From contig JBOHRF010000008.1 of the NCBI GenBank assembly GCA_050732575.1, positions 1 through 48,398 on the forward strand: a stretch of DNA of 48,398 bases, written 5' to 3'. Numbering within the stretch: position 1 is the stretch's first letter; each line of letters opens with the position of its first letter. Positions 8,532 through 17,425 of the stretch are shown piece by piece. Position numbers and translations under genes: made by a program. The stretch comes from JBBDWZ01 sp050732575. GTDB lineage: Bacteria; Gemmatimonadota; Gemmatimonadetes; Longimicrobiales; RSA9. The notes under the pieces were generated by a model. The model searched no databases. It was given only the letters and a program-made list of their open reading frames with translations, and was not told the origin of the DNA.

Positions 8532-8987
8532 GGGTCCTCCGCGTGAGATGGGGCCTGCTTCGTCTTCTCGGGAACGCGCTAAGTTCGTGACATTGCTGGG
8601 AAGTGGCAAGCGGAACGGGCCCTGGGGGGCGTGTGAACCGAATGCGGATTGACTCGGCGGTGATGGGATGAACGGGAAAATCTCGGTTGAATTGGGGTGA
8701 AAGCAGGGTGAACCCGGGCCGCAGGATCGGGCACGCAGGTTCGGCTGACCAACGCTGAGCTGTGGTGAGTCGGGCGCGCCCGGGCGGGCTCAATCGAGGT
8801 CGCTTCCGGGATTGTTGGGCGTGCTCCACTGCTCCCAGTAGTCCGCTTCAACCGGGGCGCCCCACTATCTGAACTATCTGGCTATTGTCTTGACTCCCTG
8901 GTTTGTCCCATTTACGGCCCCATGAGCCTTGGTCTGACCGTGGTTCCTGATTCACCTCGCATCATCCGATTTACACCCGAGTCACTC
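8532..8987. other. Intergenic stretch between permease and kup, no gene seen
   Basis: 456 bases between two minus-strand genes. It should hold the permease promoter on the minus strand and the end of the kup transcript. I see no convincing coding frame, no strong terminator and no recognisable riboswitch. A GC-rich partial palindrome lies near 8770-8790. Confidence 0.5.
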
Positions 8988-10934
8988 TTACAATTCGATT
9001 TGTGCGCCGAGCTCGACCACCTGGTTATACGGGATGCCAAAGAAAGCGGTCGCGCTGCGCGCGTTGCGTGACATGATTTCGAACAACCCCTTACGCCAGC
9101 GTGCCATGCCTTCGCGATTGGTCGAGATGATCGTGTCATGACCCAGGAAGTAGGTCATTTCCATGGGCTTGAGTACGATGCCGCGCGCGCGCACGAGCTT
9201 GATGATGTCAGGCACGTTTGGATCCTGCATGAAGCCGTAGAACGCTACCACTCGATAAAAACCATCGCCCAGACGTTTTACTTCAATGCGGTCCGCTACC
9301 TCGACATGCGGTATCTCGCGCGTCACCACGGTCAACAGGACGACCTGCTCATGAATGACTTTGTTGTGTTTCATGTTGTGCAGAAGTGCGGGAGGGATAC
9401 CCTCGGCAGTGCCCGTCATGAATACGGCGGTACCGGGCACACGTTTCTGGCCGCGCTTGGCAACGTCGGATAAGAAAAGATCGATGGGTAAGGAACGCTG
9501 TCGCTGCCGCTCGATCAGGACGACGCGTCCGAGTTTCCAGGTGGACATGAGCGTGTAGATCGCAGCAGCCAGCGCGATCGGGACCCAGCCACCCTGCCAG
9601 AGCTTCAACGCATTCGCACCCAAAAACGACGCATCAATGAACAAGAAAATCAGGAAGAAGAGCAATACGTAATGCAGCTTCCAGCCAAACCGCTCACGCG
9701 CAACAATGGAGAAGATAATCGTAGTAATCACCATTGTGCTGGCCACCGCAATACCGTACGCGGCAGCCAGATTGCTCGACGAGCGGAACGCCAGTACCAG
9801 CGTTATGGTAGCGATCAAAAGAAACCAGTTGACACCGGGTATGTAGATCTGTCCGATCTCTCGGGCCGAAGTGTGCTCGATGTGAACGCGTGGACAATAG
9901 CCGAGCTGGACTGCTTGGCGGGTCACGGAAAACGCGCCGGAGATCACTGCCTGCGAGGCAATGCTTGCTGCGGCCGTGGCCAGTACCACCAGGGGCACGG
10001 CAAACCACGTGGGTGCAAGGCGAAAGAATGGATGTTCGGCCGCGGCCACGGGATCGTTCAACATGAGCGCGCCCTGGCCGAAGTAGTTGAGCAGCAGCGC
10101 CGGCAAGACCACAACAAACCATGCGAACTTGATAGGTCTCTTGCCAAAATGACCCATGTCAGCATACAACGCTTCGCCGCCGGTCACGACCAGGAAAACA
10201 CTGCCGAGCACGACAAAACCTTCGAAGCCGTTGCGCAGGAAAAACGACACACCATAGCTCGGCAGAATGGCGCGGAGTACACCGGGTGAGTGCACGAGTT
10301 GCCAGATGCCCAGTGCGGCGATGGTCACAAACCAAAGCAGTGTGAGCGGGCCGAAGATTGCACCTACACCAGCGGTGCCATGTCGTTGAACCAGAAAGAG
10401 CACGACGATGATGACAATCGTGATCGGGATGACGAAGCTGGCAATGCGCGGTACGGCGACCTGCAGTCCTTCCACGGCACTCAATACCGAAATCGCTGGC
10501 GTGATCATGCCGTCACCGTAGAGCAATGCGGCGCCGAACAGGCCGAGTCCTATGACAAACGGGCGCCAGCGGGCCGTATCGTGACGGAGCAATGAAACGA
10601 GTGACAAGATGCCACCTTCGCCGCGGTTGTCAGCTCGCATCACAAAGGCCACGTACTTGACGGAAATGACGAGGATGAGGGACCAGAAGATCAGCGAAAG
10701 CACGCCCAGTATGTTGGCCGTCGTGACGGCTATGGCGTGGGGTCCGTAGAAACACTCGCGCAGCGCGTACAGCGGACTGGTACCGATGTCGCCGTATACC
10801 ACACCCAGCGCGCCCAGAGAAAGCAGGTAAAAATACCGACCACGGCCGCCGGCATGGGGAGCCGACGAACCCGCAGTGCTGTGTTCCGCTGGAATCTGGG
10901 TCTCCGGCGGCTCCGCTTTCCCCTGGTCGTCCAT
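8988..10934 (-). CDS. kup: Kup-family potassium uptake transporter
   Basis: A KUP/HAK/KT potassium transporter of about 648 residues. The diagnostic start of TM1, LGVVYGDIGTSPLYA, lies at about residues 37-53. Further marks are RADNRGEGGILSL, YGDGMITPAISVLSAVEGL, GGEALYADMGHFG, YFGQGALML and SQAVISGAFS. About 12 membrane segments are followed by a cytosolic C-terminal domain (FLSDVAKRGQKRVPGTAVFM, then FYGFMQDPNVP and TYFLGHDTI). It should carry K+ with H+ symport across the inner membrane. The start is uncertain: ATG 10934 (MDDQGKAEPP) gives a normal short cytosolic tail, while ATG 11030 would add 32 residues. Neither has a strong ribosome binding site. It is single, on the same strand as the tonB-like gene but 255 bases away. 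Confidence 0.93.
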   Translation of the reverse strand: MDDQGKAEPPETQIPAEHSTAGSSAPHAGGRGRYFYLLSLGALGVVYGDIGTSPLYALRECFYGPHAIAVTTANILGVLSLIFWSLILVISVKYVAFVMRADNRGEGGILSLVSLLRHDTARWRPFVIGLGLFGAALLYGDGMITPAISVLSAVEGLQVAVPRIASFVIPITIVIIVVLFLVQRHGTAGVGAIFGPLTLLWFVTIAALGIWQLVHSPGVLRAILPSYGVSFFLRNGFEGFVVLGSVFLVVTGGEALYADMGHFGKRPIKFAWFVVVLPALLLNYFGQGALMLNDPVAAAEHPFFRLAPTWFAVPLVVLATAAASIASQAVISGAFSVTRQAVQLGYCPRVHIEHTSAREIGQIYIPGVNWFLLIATITLVLAFRSSSNLAAAYGIAVASTMVITTIIFSIVARERFGWKLHYVLLFFLIFLFIDASFLGANALKLWQGGWVPIALAAAIYTLMSTWKLGRVVLIERQRQRSLPIDLFLSDVAKRGQKRVPGTAVFMTGTAEGIPPALLHNMKHNKVIHEQVVLLTVVTREIPHVEVADRIEVKRLGDGFYRVVAFYGFMQDPNVPDIIKLVRARGIVLKPMEMTYFLGHDTIISTNREGMARWRKGLFEIMSRNARSATAFFGIPYNQVVELGAQIEL

Positions 10935-11189
10935 CACCGCCCGTGAAGAATGCGACCCGCCAAGATCAGCGGGGTTGGGGGGCGCGGCAAGGCTTGCGGA
11001 CCACCACCGCGTTCCCCCGTTTTGGCGCATCGCAACATTTAGACATGGGCTGCGAGGCGGTATACGCCGGGCCAGGCACCGGTCGAACCCGCGCTTGCCA
11101 TGATGCCATGTGCGATCGGGTCAGTTCGGGAGAACGTGGTGGTGGTCCGGGGCGGTCCGGGCGCTCACGCGCCACGCAGCAGCGGTACG

Positions 11190-11981
11190 TCAGAAGATGA
11201 AGGTTACGTCGAAGAAGGTGGCGACGGGCCGATTCTGGACATCGCGGGCGGCCCTGAATTTCCAGCCCAGGGCAACGCGGCGCAGCTGCGAGTCGTATTT
11301 CCGGTCGCCGGTGGATGGGAGGACTTCGGCCGATCGGACAACACCTGTGGAGTCCACCTCGAGGCGCACGACCACGCTCTTGCCGCGCACGCTGCCAGGC
11401 GCGGGCGGCGGGATCAGCAGGACTTCGGGCGAGGGCGCCAAAAGCCGGCCGCGTCCGGTGCCCGGGCCACGGCCCGAGCCAATGCCATCGCCATCACCAC
11501 CGCCGCTGCCGGTGCCGGATCCGCCGCCCGACCCGGAGCCATTTCCCGAACCAGAGCCGTTGCTCTGGCCCGTACCATTCCCGCCCAGCGGCGTGAGCGT
11601 TGGCCTGGGCAGCGAGTCGAAAACCGGCAAGGCTACGGGCGGAATCACGACCTTGATTTCCGGCTCGGGTACCGGGACCGGAACGGGCACGGGCACTTCC
11701 ACTTCGGGCTCTGGCGGTGGCTTGGGCTCCTCACGCACGGTCAGGATCACTGGAGCGTCTTCGCTTCCCCCACCACCGCCACCACCGGCCACGCCGGCAC
11801 CGATTCCATCGCCGGCCCCCAGCTCGGTCGCTACGGCCACCACGGTACCACCGCCAAGGCCGATGAACAGGGCAAGGGCGAGAAGATGGGCCAAAACCGA
11901 TACCGTGACCGACGTTGTCTCGTCGCGCCGGTCTTTGGGCGGTTCGGCATCGAACAGGTGGGTTAGCAGCTTGTGTGACAT
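11190..11981 (-). CDS. TonB-family protein with Pro-Val and Gly-Ser low-complexity region
   Basis: This 263-residue protein has a cytosolic N-tail, one TM at about residues 25-50, and a long periplasmic region. That region holds a Gly run, a PVPVPVPVPEPE segment and a Gly/Ser/Asn-rich stretch. The C-terminal domain looks like TonB (VVVRLEVDSTGVVRSAEVLPS, then YDSQLRRVALGWKF). TonB proteins pass inner-membrane proton-motive energy from ExbBD to outer-membrane receptors. This copy has no exbB or exbD neighbour and its C-terminal domain is about 85 residues long. It could use the ExbBDD set 3 kb away or act as a structural envelope linker. The low-complexity tract is encoded by short DNA repeats and probably varies in length between strains. 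Confidence 0.8.
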   Translation of the reverse strand: MSHKLLTHLFDAEPPKDRRDETTSVTVSVLAHLLALALFIGLGGGTVVAVATELGAGDGIGAGVAGGGGGGGSEDAPVILTVREEPKPPPEPEVEVPVPVPVPVPEPEIKVVIPPVALPVFDSLPRPTLTPLGGNGTGQSNGSGSGNGSGSGGGSGTGSGGGDGDGIGSGRGPGTGRGRLLAPSPEVLLIPPPAPGSVRGKSVVVRLEVDSTGVVRSAEVLPSTGDRKYDSQLRRVALGWKFRAARDVQNRPVATFFDVTFIF

Positions 11982-12149
11982 CTCATGCCGCCCTACGGCT
12001 GCCGGCCGGCTCGGGGTTCACGCGCACGGTCGGCCCGAGGTTTTCGGGGCAAGAACGACGCCCTGGAATATACCCGCGCGCAGGCATGCCTGCTCCCGTA
12101 TTGCTGGAGATCACGTAAGGTTCGCTCCAGAGCTACCCGGCCGGCCAAA

Positions 12150-12182
12150 GAAAAAGGGTCGCAACCCGCTGGTTACGACCCC
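12150..12182 (-). terminator. Intrinsic terminator of hppA
   Basis: On the minus strand a stem (GGGTCGTAACC with GGTTGCGACCC, one mismatch) is followed by a T-rich tail (complement of the AAAGAAAAA at 12148-12155). It lies about 25 bases after the hppA stop codon. Confidence 0.8.
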
Positions 12183-12205
12183 TCGACGCCTGGTCAGGTC
12201 ACAGC

Positions 12206-14602
12206 TCAGGCAGCGGCATGAATCCGCATGCCGTAGAACGAACGCCAGATGAAAAAGGCGGAAGCCAGGAAGAACAGGACGGCCAGGGCTGCCGATGTAC
12301 CCCGCGTCATCTCAATGGCCAACTCGACCGCCAGCAGTCCAAACAGCGTGGTGAACTTGATGACCGGATTCAGGGCCACCGAGGATGTGTCCTTGAATGG
12401 ATCCCCCACCGTATCGCCCACCACGGTGGCGGCGTGCAAGGCCGTGCCTTTCTCCTTCAACTCGACCTCGACCAACTTCTTGGCATTGTCCCAGGCGCCG
12501 CCCGCATTGGCCATGAAGATGGCCTGGTACAGACCGAACACCGCGATCGAGATCAAATAGCCGATGAAGAAGTACGGCTCCAGGCAAGCAAAGGCGAGCG
12601 TGGCAAAGAAGACTGTGAGGAAGATGTTGAACATGCCGCGTTGTGCGTAGCGCGTGCAGATCTCCACCACCTTCTTGGAGTCCTCGATCGATGCCTTCTC
12701 CGCGCTTTCCAGTTTGATGTTGCGTTTGATGAATTCAACCGCTCGGTACGCGCCCGTGACCACCGCCTGCGTCGATGCGCCGGTAAACCAGTAGATGATC
12801 GCACCGCCCGTGATCAATCCGAGCAGGAAGGGCGGGTGCAAAATGGAAAGCTGTTCGATGCCCTCGGTCAGTCCATTGGTTAGCAACACAATGATCGAGA
12901 AGATCATGGTGGTTGCGCCGACCACGGCCGTCCCGATCAACACGGGCTTGGCGGTAGCCTTGAAGGTGTTGCCTGCGCCATCGTTTTCTTCCAGGAAGTG
13001 TTTGGCCTTGTCGAAGTTTACATCGAAGCCAAAGTCGCGCTTTACTTCCTCCTTGATGTTGGGCAGGCTCTCGATCACAGACAGCTCGTAAACGGACTGC
13101 GCGTTGTCCGTGACCGGGCCATAGGAATCCACCGCAATCGTGACCGGGCCCATGCCCAGGAAGCCAAAGGCAACCAGGCCGAACGAGAAGACCGCGGGCG
13201 CAATCATCAATTGGCCCAGTCCCAGTGTACTGACTGCGTAGGCAACGGCCATGAGCGCGACAATGGCAATACCCATCCAGTAGGCGCTGAAATTGCCCGC
13301 TACCAGGCCGGACAGGATGTTGAGCGAGGCACCGCCCTCTTTGGATGAGTTCAGCACTTCGCGCACGTGTGCGGATTCTGTTGATGTGAAGATCTTGACC
13401 AGCTCCGGGATGACCGCGCCCGCCAGCGTTCCACAGCTGATGATGGCGGAGAGTTTCCACCACAATGAAGGATCGTTGCCCAGATTGGGAATGAGCAGGT
13501 ACGAGACCAGGAAGGTCAACACGATGGAAACAATGGAGGTCAGCCAGACCAGTGACGTGAGCGGCGCCTCGAAGTTCATGCGCTCGACGTTCTCGTAGCG
13601 CGCTTTGGCGACCATCTCATTGACGAAGTAGGAACCGATGCTGGCCACCACCATCATGATGCGCATGGCGAAGATCCAGACCAGCAGCTGCACCTGCACA
13701 TCGGCACCGGTCACCGCGAGCAGTATGAAGCTGATTAACGCAACACCAGTCACGCCGTAGGTTTCGAAGCCGTCCGCGCTCGGACCCACCGAGTCGCCCG
13801 CGTTGTCACCCGTGCAATCGGCAATCACACCCGGATTGCGCGCATCGTCTTCTTTGATGTTGAAGACGATCTTCATCAGGTCCGAGCCGATGTCCGCAAT
13901 CTTGGTGAAGATGCCGCCGGCAATGCGCAGTGCGGCCGCACCCAGCGATTCACCAATGGCAAAGCCAATGAAACAGGGTCCGGCCAGGTCGCGCGGCACG
14001 AAAAGCAGGATCACCAGCATGAGCGCCAGCTCGACGCTGATCAACATGGTGCCGATGCTCATGCCCGCTTTGAGCGGAATGGAGTAAGTCGGGAACGGTT
14101 TGCCTCGGAGACTGGCAAAGGCCGAGCGCGAATTGGCAAAGGTGTTGACGCGAATGCCGAACCAGGCCACACCGACACTGCCCAGGATGCCGACCACGCT
14201 GGAGACCAGGATGACCACCACCTTGTACATCTCGAGATCGCGCAGCACGAGGTAGTAGAAGGCAATCACCAACCCGATGAAGGCCCAGAGAATCGCTATG
14301 AACTTGCCCTGCGTGACCAGGTAGGTCTTGCAGGTCTCATAAATCAGCTCGGAGATCTCACGCATGGAACTATGCACAGGGAGATTCTTGAGCTGCTGAT
14401 AGATCCACAAACCAAAGACCAGACCGACCATACAGACCAGCAAGCCCAACGAGAGCAGGGCCTGACCGCTCATGCCCAGAAACGTGGACTGCGTGAAATC
14501 GGGCAGGATGAGCGCGGCTTCGCCGCCCGCACGCTGCACCGGTTCCTGCGGTGCTGCGGCCTGGAGCGCAGACGCAAAAATGGGAAGAGCCGCCCCTATC
14601 AT
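12206..14602 (-). CDS. hppA: Membrane-bound ion-translocating pyrophosphatase
   Basis: This 798-residue protein has about 16 transmembrane helices. It hydrolyses pyrophosphate on the cytosolic face and pumps H+ (or Na+) outward. Core motifs seen are GGIFTKIADIGSDL, EDDARNPGVIADCTGDNAGD at about residues 240-265, then GPSADGFETYGVTG, and a C-terminal VVGDTVGDPFKD. The residue after GNTF near 542 is lysine (GNTFKA). In this family lysine there marks K+-independent enzymes and alanine K+-dependent ones. The GPSADG variant belongs to a divergent branch in which Na+-regulated proton pumps have been described, as I recall. I chose ATG 14602 because GGAG lies 7 bases upstream; an earlier ATG at 14626 would contain that site. 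It is flanked by terminators, so it is transcribed alone. It can save energy from biosynthetic pyrophosphate. Confidence 0.95.
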   Translation of the reverse strand: MIGAALPIFASALQAAAPQEPVQRAGGEAALILPDFTQSTFLGMSGQALLSLGLLVCMVGLVFGLWIYQQLKNLPVHSSMREISELIYETCKTYLVTQGKFIAILWAFIGLVIAFYYLVLRDLEMYKVVVILVSSVVGILGSVGVAWFGIRVNTFANSRSAFASLRGKPFPTYSIPLKAGMSIGTMLISVELALMLVILLFVPRDLAGPCFIGFAIGESLGAAALRIAGGIFTKIADIGSDLMKIVFNIKEDDARNPGVIADCTGDNAGDSVGPSADGFETYGVTGVALISFILLAVTGADVQVQLLVWIFAMRIMMVVASIGSYFVNEMVAKARYENVERMNFEAPLTSLVWLTSIVSIVLTFLVSYLLIPNLGNDPSLWWKLSAIISCGTLAGAVIPELVKIFTSTESAHVREVLNSSKEGGASLNILSGLVAGNFSAYWMGIAIVALMAVAYAVSTLGLGQLMIAPAVFSFGLVAFGFLGMGPVTIAVDSYGPVTDNAQSVYELSVIESLPNIKEEVKRDFGFDVNFDKAKHFLEENDGAGNTFKATAKPVLIGTAVVGATTMIFSIIVLLTNGLTEGIEQLSILHPPFLLGLITGGAIIYWFTGASTQAVVTGAYRAVEFIKRNIKLESAEKASIEDSKKVVEICTRYAQRGMFNIFLTVFFATLAFACLEPYFFIGYLISIAVFGLYQAIFMANAGGAWDNAKKLVEVELKEKGTALHAATVVGDTVGDPFKDTSSVALNPVIKFTTLFGLLAVELAIEMTRGTSAALAVLFFLASAFFIWRSFYGMRIHAAA

Positions 14603-14730
14603 AGGGCCGCTCCTTTCGGGCAACATGGCATAGGGAATTCCTCTCGAATGAAGACTCTGCCCTGGGCTGGACAGCGCGGGAGAATGAGGGCCAACCCACC
14701 AAAGGTCAAGAGCGCGCAGGCCTGAAAAGA

Positions 14731-14765
14731 CAAAGAAAAGGGCCGCTCGGCAGTCCGGGCGGCCC
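14731..14765 (-). terminator. Intrinsic terminator of the tonB-exbB-exbD-exbD operon
   Basis: On the minus strand an 11-bp GC-rich stem (arms at 14755-14765 and 14740-14750) is followed by a T-rich run (complement of 14731-14739). It lies 24 bases after the last exbD stop and separates the operon from hppA. Confidence 0.82.
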
Positions 14766-14788
14766 TCGTAACGCGAGACGCGGAACGG

Positions 14789-15226
14789 CTAGGGCGTACC
14801 ACCAACTACGGCGGCCACCGCGGGCGCCAGCATGGCACCCACCACGGTCACGCCGGCAGCACGCGCCGTGTCGATATAGTTGATGACATCGCCGTACACC
14901 ACGTCAGGTGCCGCCTTGATGAAGATGACCTTGTCCGGCCGGTTCGTGTAGATGTCGCGCAGAAACGACTCCAGAGCCGCAGGCTGGACTTGCTGTGTGT
15001 TCACCTTGATTACGCCGCCGGATTCGATCTCCAAGATGATGTTGGTATTCTCTTCCGGTGGCGTTTGGTTCTTGTTGTCGATCGGCAACTGAATGTCGAA
15101 CGTGCGCTGCATGTTCATCTGCACGATGATGAAGATCACCAGCAGCACCAGCAGCACGTCGATCATGGGGGTCATGTTGATGTCGGAAACTTCAGTGCTT
15201 CCGGTTTTCCCCATTGAAATGCCCAT
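14789..15226 (-). CDS. exbD: ExbD/TolR-family protein, second copy
   Basis: This 145-residue protein is the last gene of the tonB operon, starting 9 bases after the first exbD. Layout is a short cytosolic tail (INMTPMIDV), one TM (about 22-40, LLVLLVIFIIVQM) carrying the family aspartate in the MIDV motif, and a periplasmic domain of about 100 residues (VIFIKAAPDVVYGDVINYID). The aspartate is the proton-path residue of ExbD/TolR. Two ExbD proteins with one ExbB suggests a hetero-ExbD motor, as seen in several non-enteric phyla. GGAGG precedes ATG 15226. Confidence 0.92.
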   Translation of the reverse strand: MGISMGKTGSTEVSDINMTPMIDVLLVLLVIFIIVQMNMQRTFDIQLPIDNKNQTPPEENTNIILEIESGGVIKVNTQQVQPAALESFLRDIYTNRPDKVIFIKAAPDVVYGDVINYIDTARAAGVTVVGAMLAPAVAAVVGGTP

Positions 15227-15235
15227 GGAAACCTC

Positions 15236-15709
15236 CTACTGCAGCTGACTGCGAGTGACTTTGTCGTCCACGATATCTGTGCTGCACTGCTGACCGGACC
15301 TGCATTCGGTCACGGCCGCAATTACGAATGCCCCGGCTTTCTTGGCCAGCTCGTACACAATCAGAACTTCCTTGTATGCCACGCGCCGATCGGCCTTGAG
15401 GAACAGCACTTTGTCATCGGGGTGACGCTTGAACTCCGCTTCCAGCAGCGGCAATGCATCGGCCTTGTTGATCGGCTGCTTGTTCAGGTAATAGGCACCG
15501 TCAGCGGCCAGCCCGAACGTAGTCCGCTCGGGATCGTCCTTGCGCGCTTTCATGTGCACACCTTCCGGCATCTGGGCCTGGAAGCCGGCTAGCAATGCGG
15601 GTGTTACGATCATGAAGATGATGAGCAAAACGAGCATCACGTCCACGAGGGGTGTGACGTTGATGTCCCCCATCACGTTTGTGTCTTTTACATCATGCGA
15701 TTCGGACAT
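15236..15709 (-). CDS. exbD: ExbD/TolR-family protein, first copy
   Basis: This 157-residue ExbD/TolR protein has INVTPLVDVMLVLLIIFMIV, the N-terminal motif and TM with the conserved aspartate, then a periplasmic domain with KVLFLKADRRVAYKEVLIVYE. It differs from its neighbour by a cysteine-bearing tail (CRSGQQC) that could form a disulfide in the periplasm. It lies 26 bases after exbB and 9 bases before the second exbD, so it is translated from the same message. It should be the stator partner of ExbB that couples proton flow to TonB. Confidence 0.92.
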   Translation of the reverse strand: MSESHDVKDTNVMGDINVTPLVDVMLVLLIIFMIVTPALLAGFQAQMPEGVHMKARKDDPERTTFGLAADGAYYLNKQPINKADALPLLEAEFKRHPDDKVLFLKADRRVAYKEVLIVYELAKKAGAFVIAAVTECRSGQQCSTDIVDDKVTRSQLQ

Positions 15710-15735
15710 GGATCATACTCCCTGGTACGTGTCGC

Positions 15736-16497
15736 TCAGGACATGCGCGCGCGCTCGAGCACGCCTACCGATGTATCCTGGCTGTGACCACCGGGCGGAC
15801 GAGGACCGCCACCCTGCGTCAGCCGCGCCTCGTACTTGAGCAGGAAGTCCATGAACTCCTTGGTGGCGTAGGTCATTTCCATGGACACGTAGTCAATACG
15901 GTTGATGAAGTAGTTGTACAACCACACGGCCGGGATGGCGACCAACAGACCGAACGCAGTCGTGATCAGCGCTTCCGCGATACCCGCGGCCACCGCGCCG
16001 AAGCCCGAGCTACCGGCGGCACCCATGCCCTGGAAGGCTTTGACCACGCCCATGGTGGTGCCCAGAAGACCCACGAACGGCGCGGTAGCACCGACCGTGG
16101 CCAGCACGCCCAACCCGCGCCGGAACTTGGCCAGCTGCTCGAGCGTGTTCAGGTCGATGATACGCTGCACGGAGGCGACTTCCACCGCGGAAAGAGCCTG
16201 GTCCTGGGAAAGGAATGTCAGGCTCGGGAAAACGCGCCGAAATGCGGACGCCAGGTGGCTGTGCGGATGCTTGTTGACCAGGTCTTCGGCCACACCGAAG
16301 TCCTCGCCCGCCAGTGCATCAGAGAAGGGCTTGGAAAATTTGAGCGTCGCCTTACGCGCGCGGTTGAGCTGGATCAGTTTGCGCACAACGATGGTCGCTA
16401 CATAAATCGACATGAGCAAAAGCGTGATGACAATGCCCTTCGCGAACCACCCCATGTGCTGATACATCTGTGCCAGCGTTACTTGACCTTCCATTGC
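15736..16497 (-). CDS. exbB: ExbB/TolQ/MotA proton channel protein
   Basis: This 253-residue protein has three TM segments: TM1 at about residues 17-38 (GIVITLLLMSIYVATIVV), TM2 and TM3 in the conserved block at about 125-195 (LGVLATVGATAPFVGLLGTTMGV, then AEALITTAFGLLVAIPAVWLYN). These are the ExbB/TolQ signatures; the threonines of TM2 and TM3 line the proton path. I chose ATG 16497 (MEGQVTL) because GAGGGG lies 6 bases upstream. It sits 133 bases after tonB, and the gap holds a paired-repeat hairpin. It forms the motor core with the two ExbD proteins. Confidence 0.93.
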   Translation of the reverse strand, partial: AMEGQVTLAQMYQHMGWFAKGIVITLLLMSIYVATIVVRKLIQLNRARKATLKFSKPFSDALAGEDFGVAEDLVNKHPHSHLASAFRRVFPSLTFLSQDQALSAVEVASVQRIIDLNTLEQLAKFRRGLGVLATVGATAPFVGLLGTTMGVVKAFQGMGAAGSSGFGAVAAGIAEALITTAFGLLVAIPAVWLYNYFINRIDYVSMEMTYATKEFMDFLLKYEARLTQGGGPRPPGGHSQDTSVGVLERARMS

Positions 16498-16557
16498 GAT
16501 CCCCTCTTTCGCTTGGTGTAAAGCCCCGCAATCGGCGCGCGGCAACCCTCGTTGAAC

Positions 16558-16620
16558 AGGTGACGGTGAAGGGTGACGGTGAAGGGGTACCGGCTACTCT
16601 CACCGTCCCCGTCACCTCAC
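16558..16620. repeat. Paired short-period repeat arms between tonB and exbB
   Basis: The left arm is two copies of the 13-mer TGACGGTGAAGGG (from 16561). The right arm (16600-16620) is a similar GTGAC-type motif in reverse complement (TCACCGTCCCCGTCACCTCA). The RNA would fold into an imperfect hairpin with a loop of about 15 bases between the tonB stop and exbB. It has no T run, so it is more likely an mRNA processing or stabilising structure, or a repeat element, than a terminator. Confidence 0.6.
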
Positions 16621-16630
16621 CTTTCTGCTG

Positions 16631-17425
16631 TTACTGTGATTTGAACACGATGGGCATGTCCACCCAGACCTTGACCTTCTGGTCGCGGTTGAGGGCCGGA
16701 CTGAAGACCATCAGGCTGGCCACTTTCTCGGCGGCATCATCGAGCGCGGCGTGGCCGCTGCTCACCTTGAGCTGTGTCTTCACGACTTTGCCCGTCTCAT
16801 CGATGAAGAACCAGAGATTGACCGTGCCGCCGATGCCGGCGTCGCGCAAGAGCGGCGGATAGTAGCGCTGCAGCGCACGCGAAACGGCATCACCGTTCTG
16901 TAACGCAGGCCGTACGGTATAGGGCGTAAACACGGGGGCGGCCTCGATGTTTTCAGCGGTTACGGTTGTGACTTTGCCCGTCGAGCGGCCACCCACGACA
17001 CCTTCACCCGAGAAGTCACGCTCATTGATGACAGCACCGGTGGACGGCGGCGGAATGTCAGGCGGTACGATGGTGGGCGGCGCCAGCGTCTGGAAGCCCT
17101 TGGGCACATCCACCACCTCAGCCTGAACCGGCGGGGGCTCGTTCTCCGGGGGTGGCGGCGGCGGTGGCGGCGGCGGCGGCTCCTCTTCCTGAACAGTGAG
17201 GAGCTGTGCAACGGGATCATCCTCGGCAATGACGTGCTTGACCGTTGTGCTGGCCCAGATGGCCAGTGCAATCAGAATGACGTGCAAAACGGCAGATGTC
17301 ATGACCGCGGTTGGGCCACCCTTATCCTTTTTAGGCTTGCTCGCGATGAGGTTGGTGAACATCTGCTGCTGCCCCGCGGGTTTGGGCGCGGGTGGTGTCG
17401 TGTTGCGTGCGGGATCCTTTGCCAT
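16631..17425 (-). CDS. tonB: TonB energy-transducing protein
   Basis: This 264-residue protein is the first gene of tonB-exbB-exbD-exbD. It has a basic cytosolic tail of about 40 residues, one TM (about 41-60), and a periplasmic Pro/Glu region with 11 prolines in a row at residues 83-93. The TonB C-terminal domain (about 175-264) shows ALQRYYPPLLRDAGIGGTVN and LWFFIDETGKVVKTQLKVSS, ending VWVDMPIVFK. It should link the ExbBD motor to TonB-dependent receptors in the outer membrane. I chose ATG 17425 because AGGGGGT lies about 8 bases upstream; earlier in-frame codons have no such site. The proline tract is a run of near-identical codons, so its length may vary by slippage. Confidence 0.9.
   Translation of the reverse strand: MAKDPARNTTPPAPKPAGQQQMFTNLIASKPKKDKGGPTAVMTSAVLHVILIALAIWASTTVKHVIAEDDPVAQLLTVQEEEPPPPPPPPPPPENEPPPVQAEVVDVPKGFQTLAPPTIVPPDIPPPSTGAVINERDFSGEGVVGGRSTGKVTTVTAENIEAAPVFTPYTVRPALQNGDAVSRALQRYYPPLLRDAGIGGTVNLWFFIDETGKVVKTQLKVSSGHAALDDAAEKVASLMVFSPALNRDQKVKVWVDMPIVFKSQ

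Noticed and set aside
8532..8987. Amino-acid riboswitch before the permease
   Set aside because: I could not find a recognisable lysine, glycine or other known aptamer core.
11110..12252. 380-codon plus-strand frame across the TonB-like gene
   Set aside because: Its protein is Pro/Thr/Ser noise complementary to the Gly/Pro-rich TonB linker; no start signal.
17150..17195. Proline-codon run in tonB as a contingency locus
   Set aside because: Proline tracts are normal in TonB, and trinucleotide slippage would keep the frame, so no on/off switch is expected.
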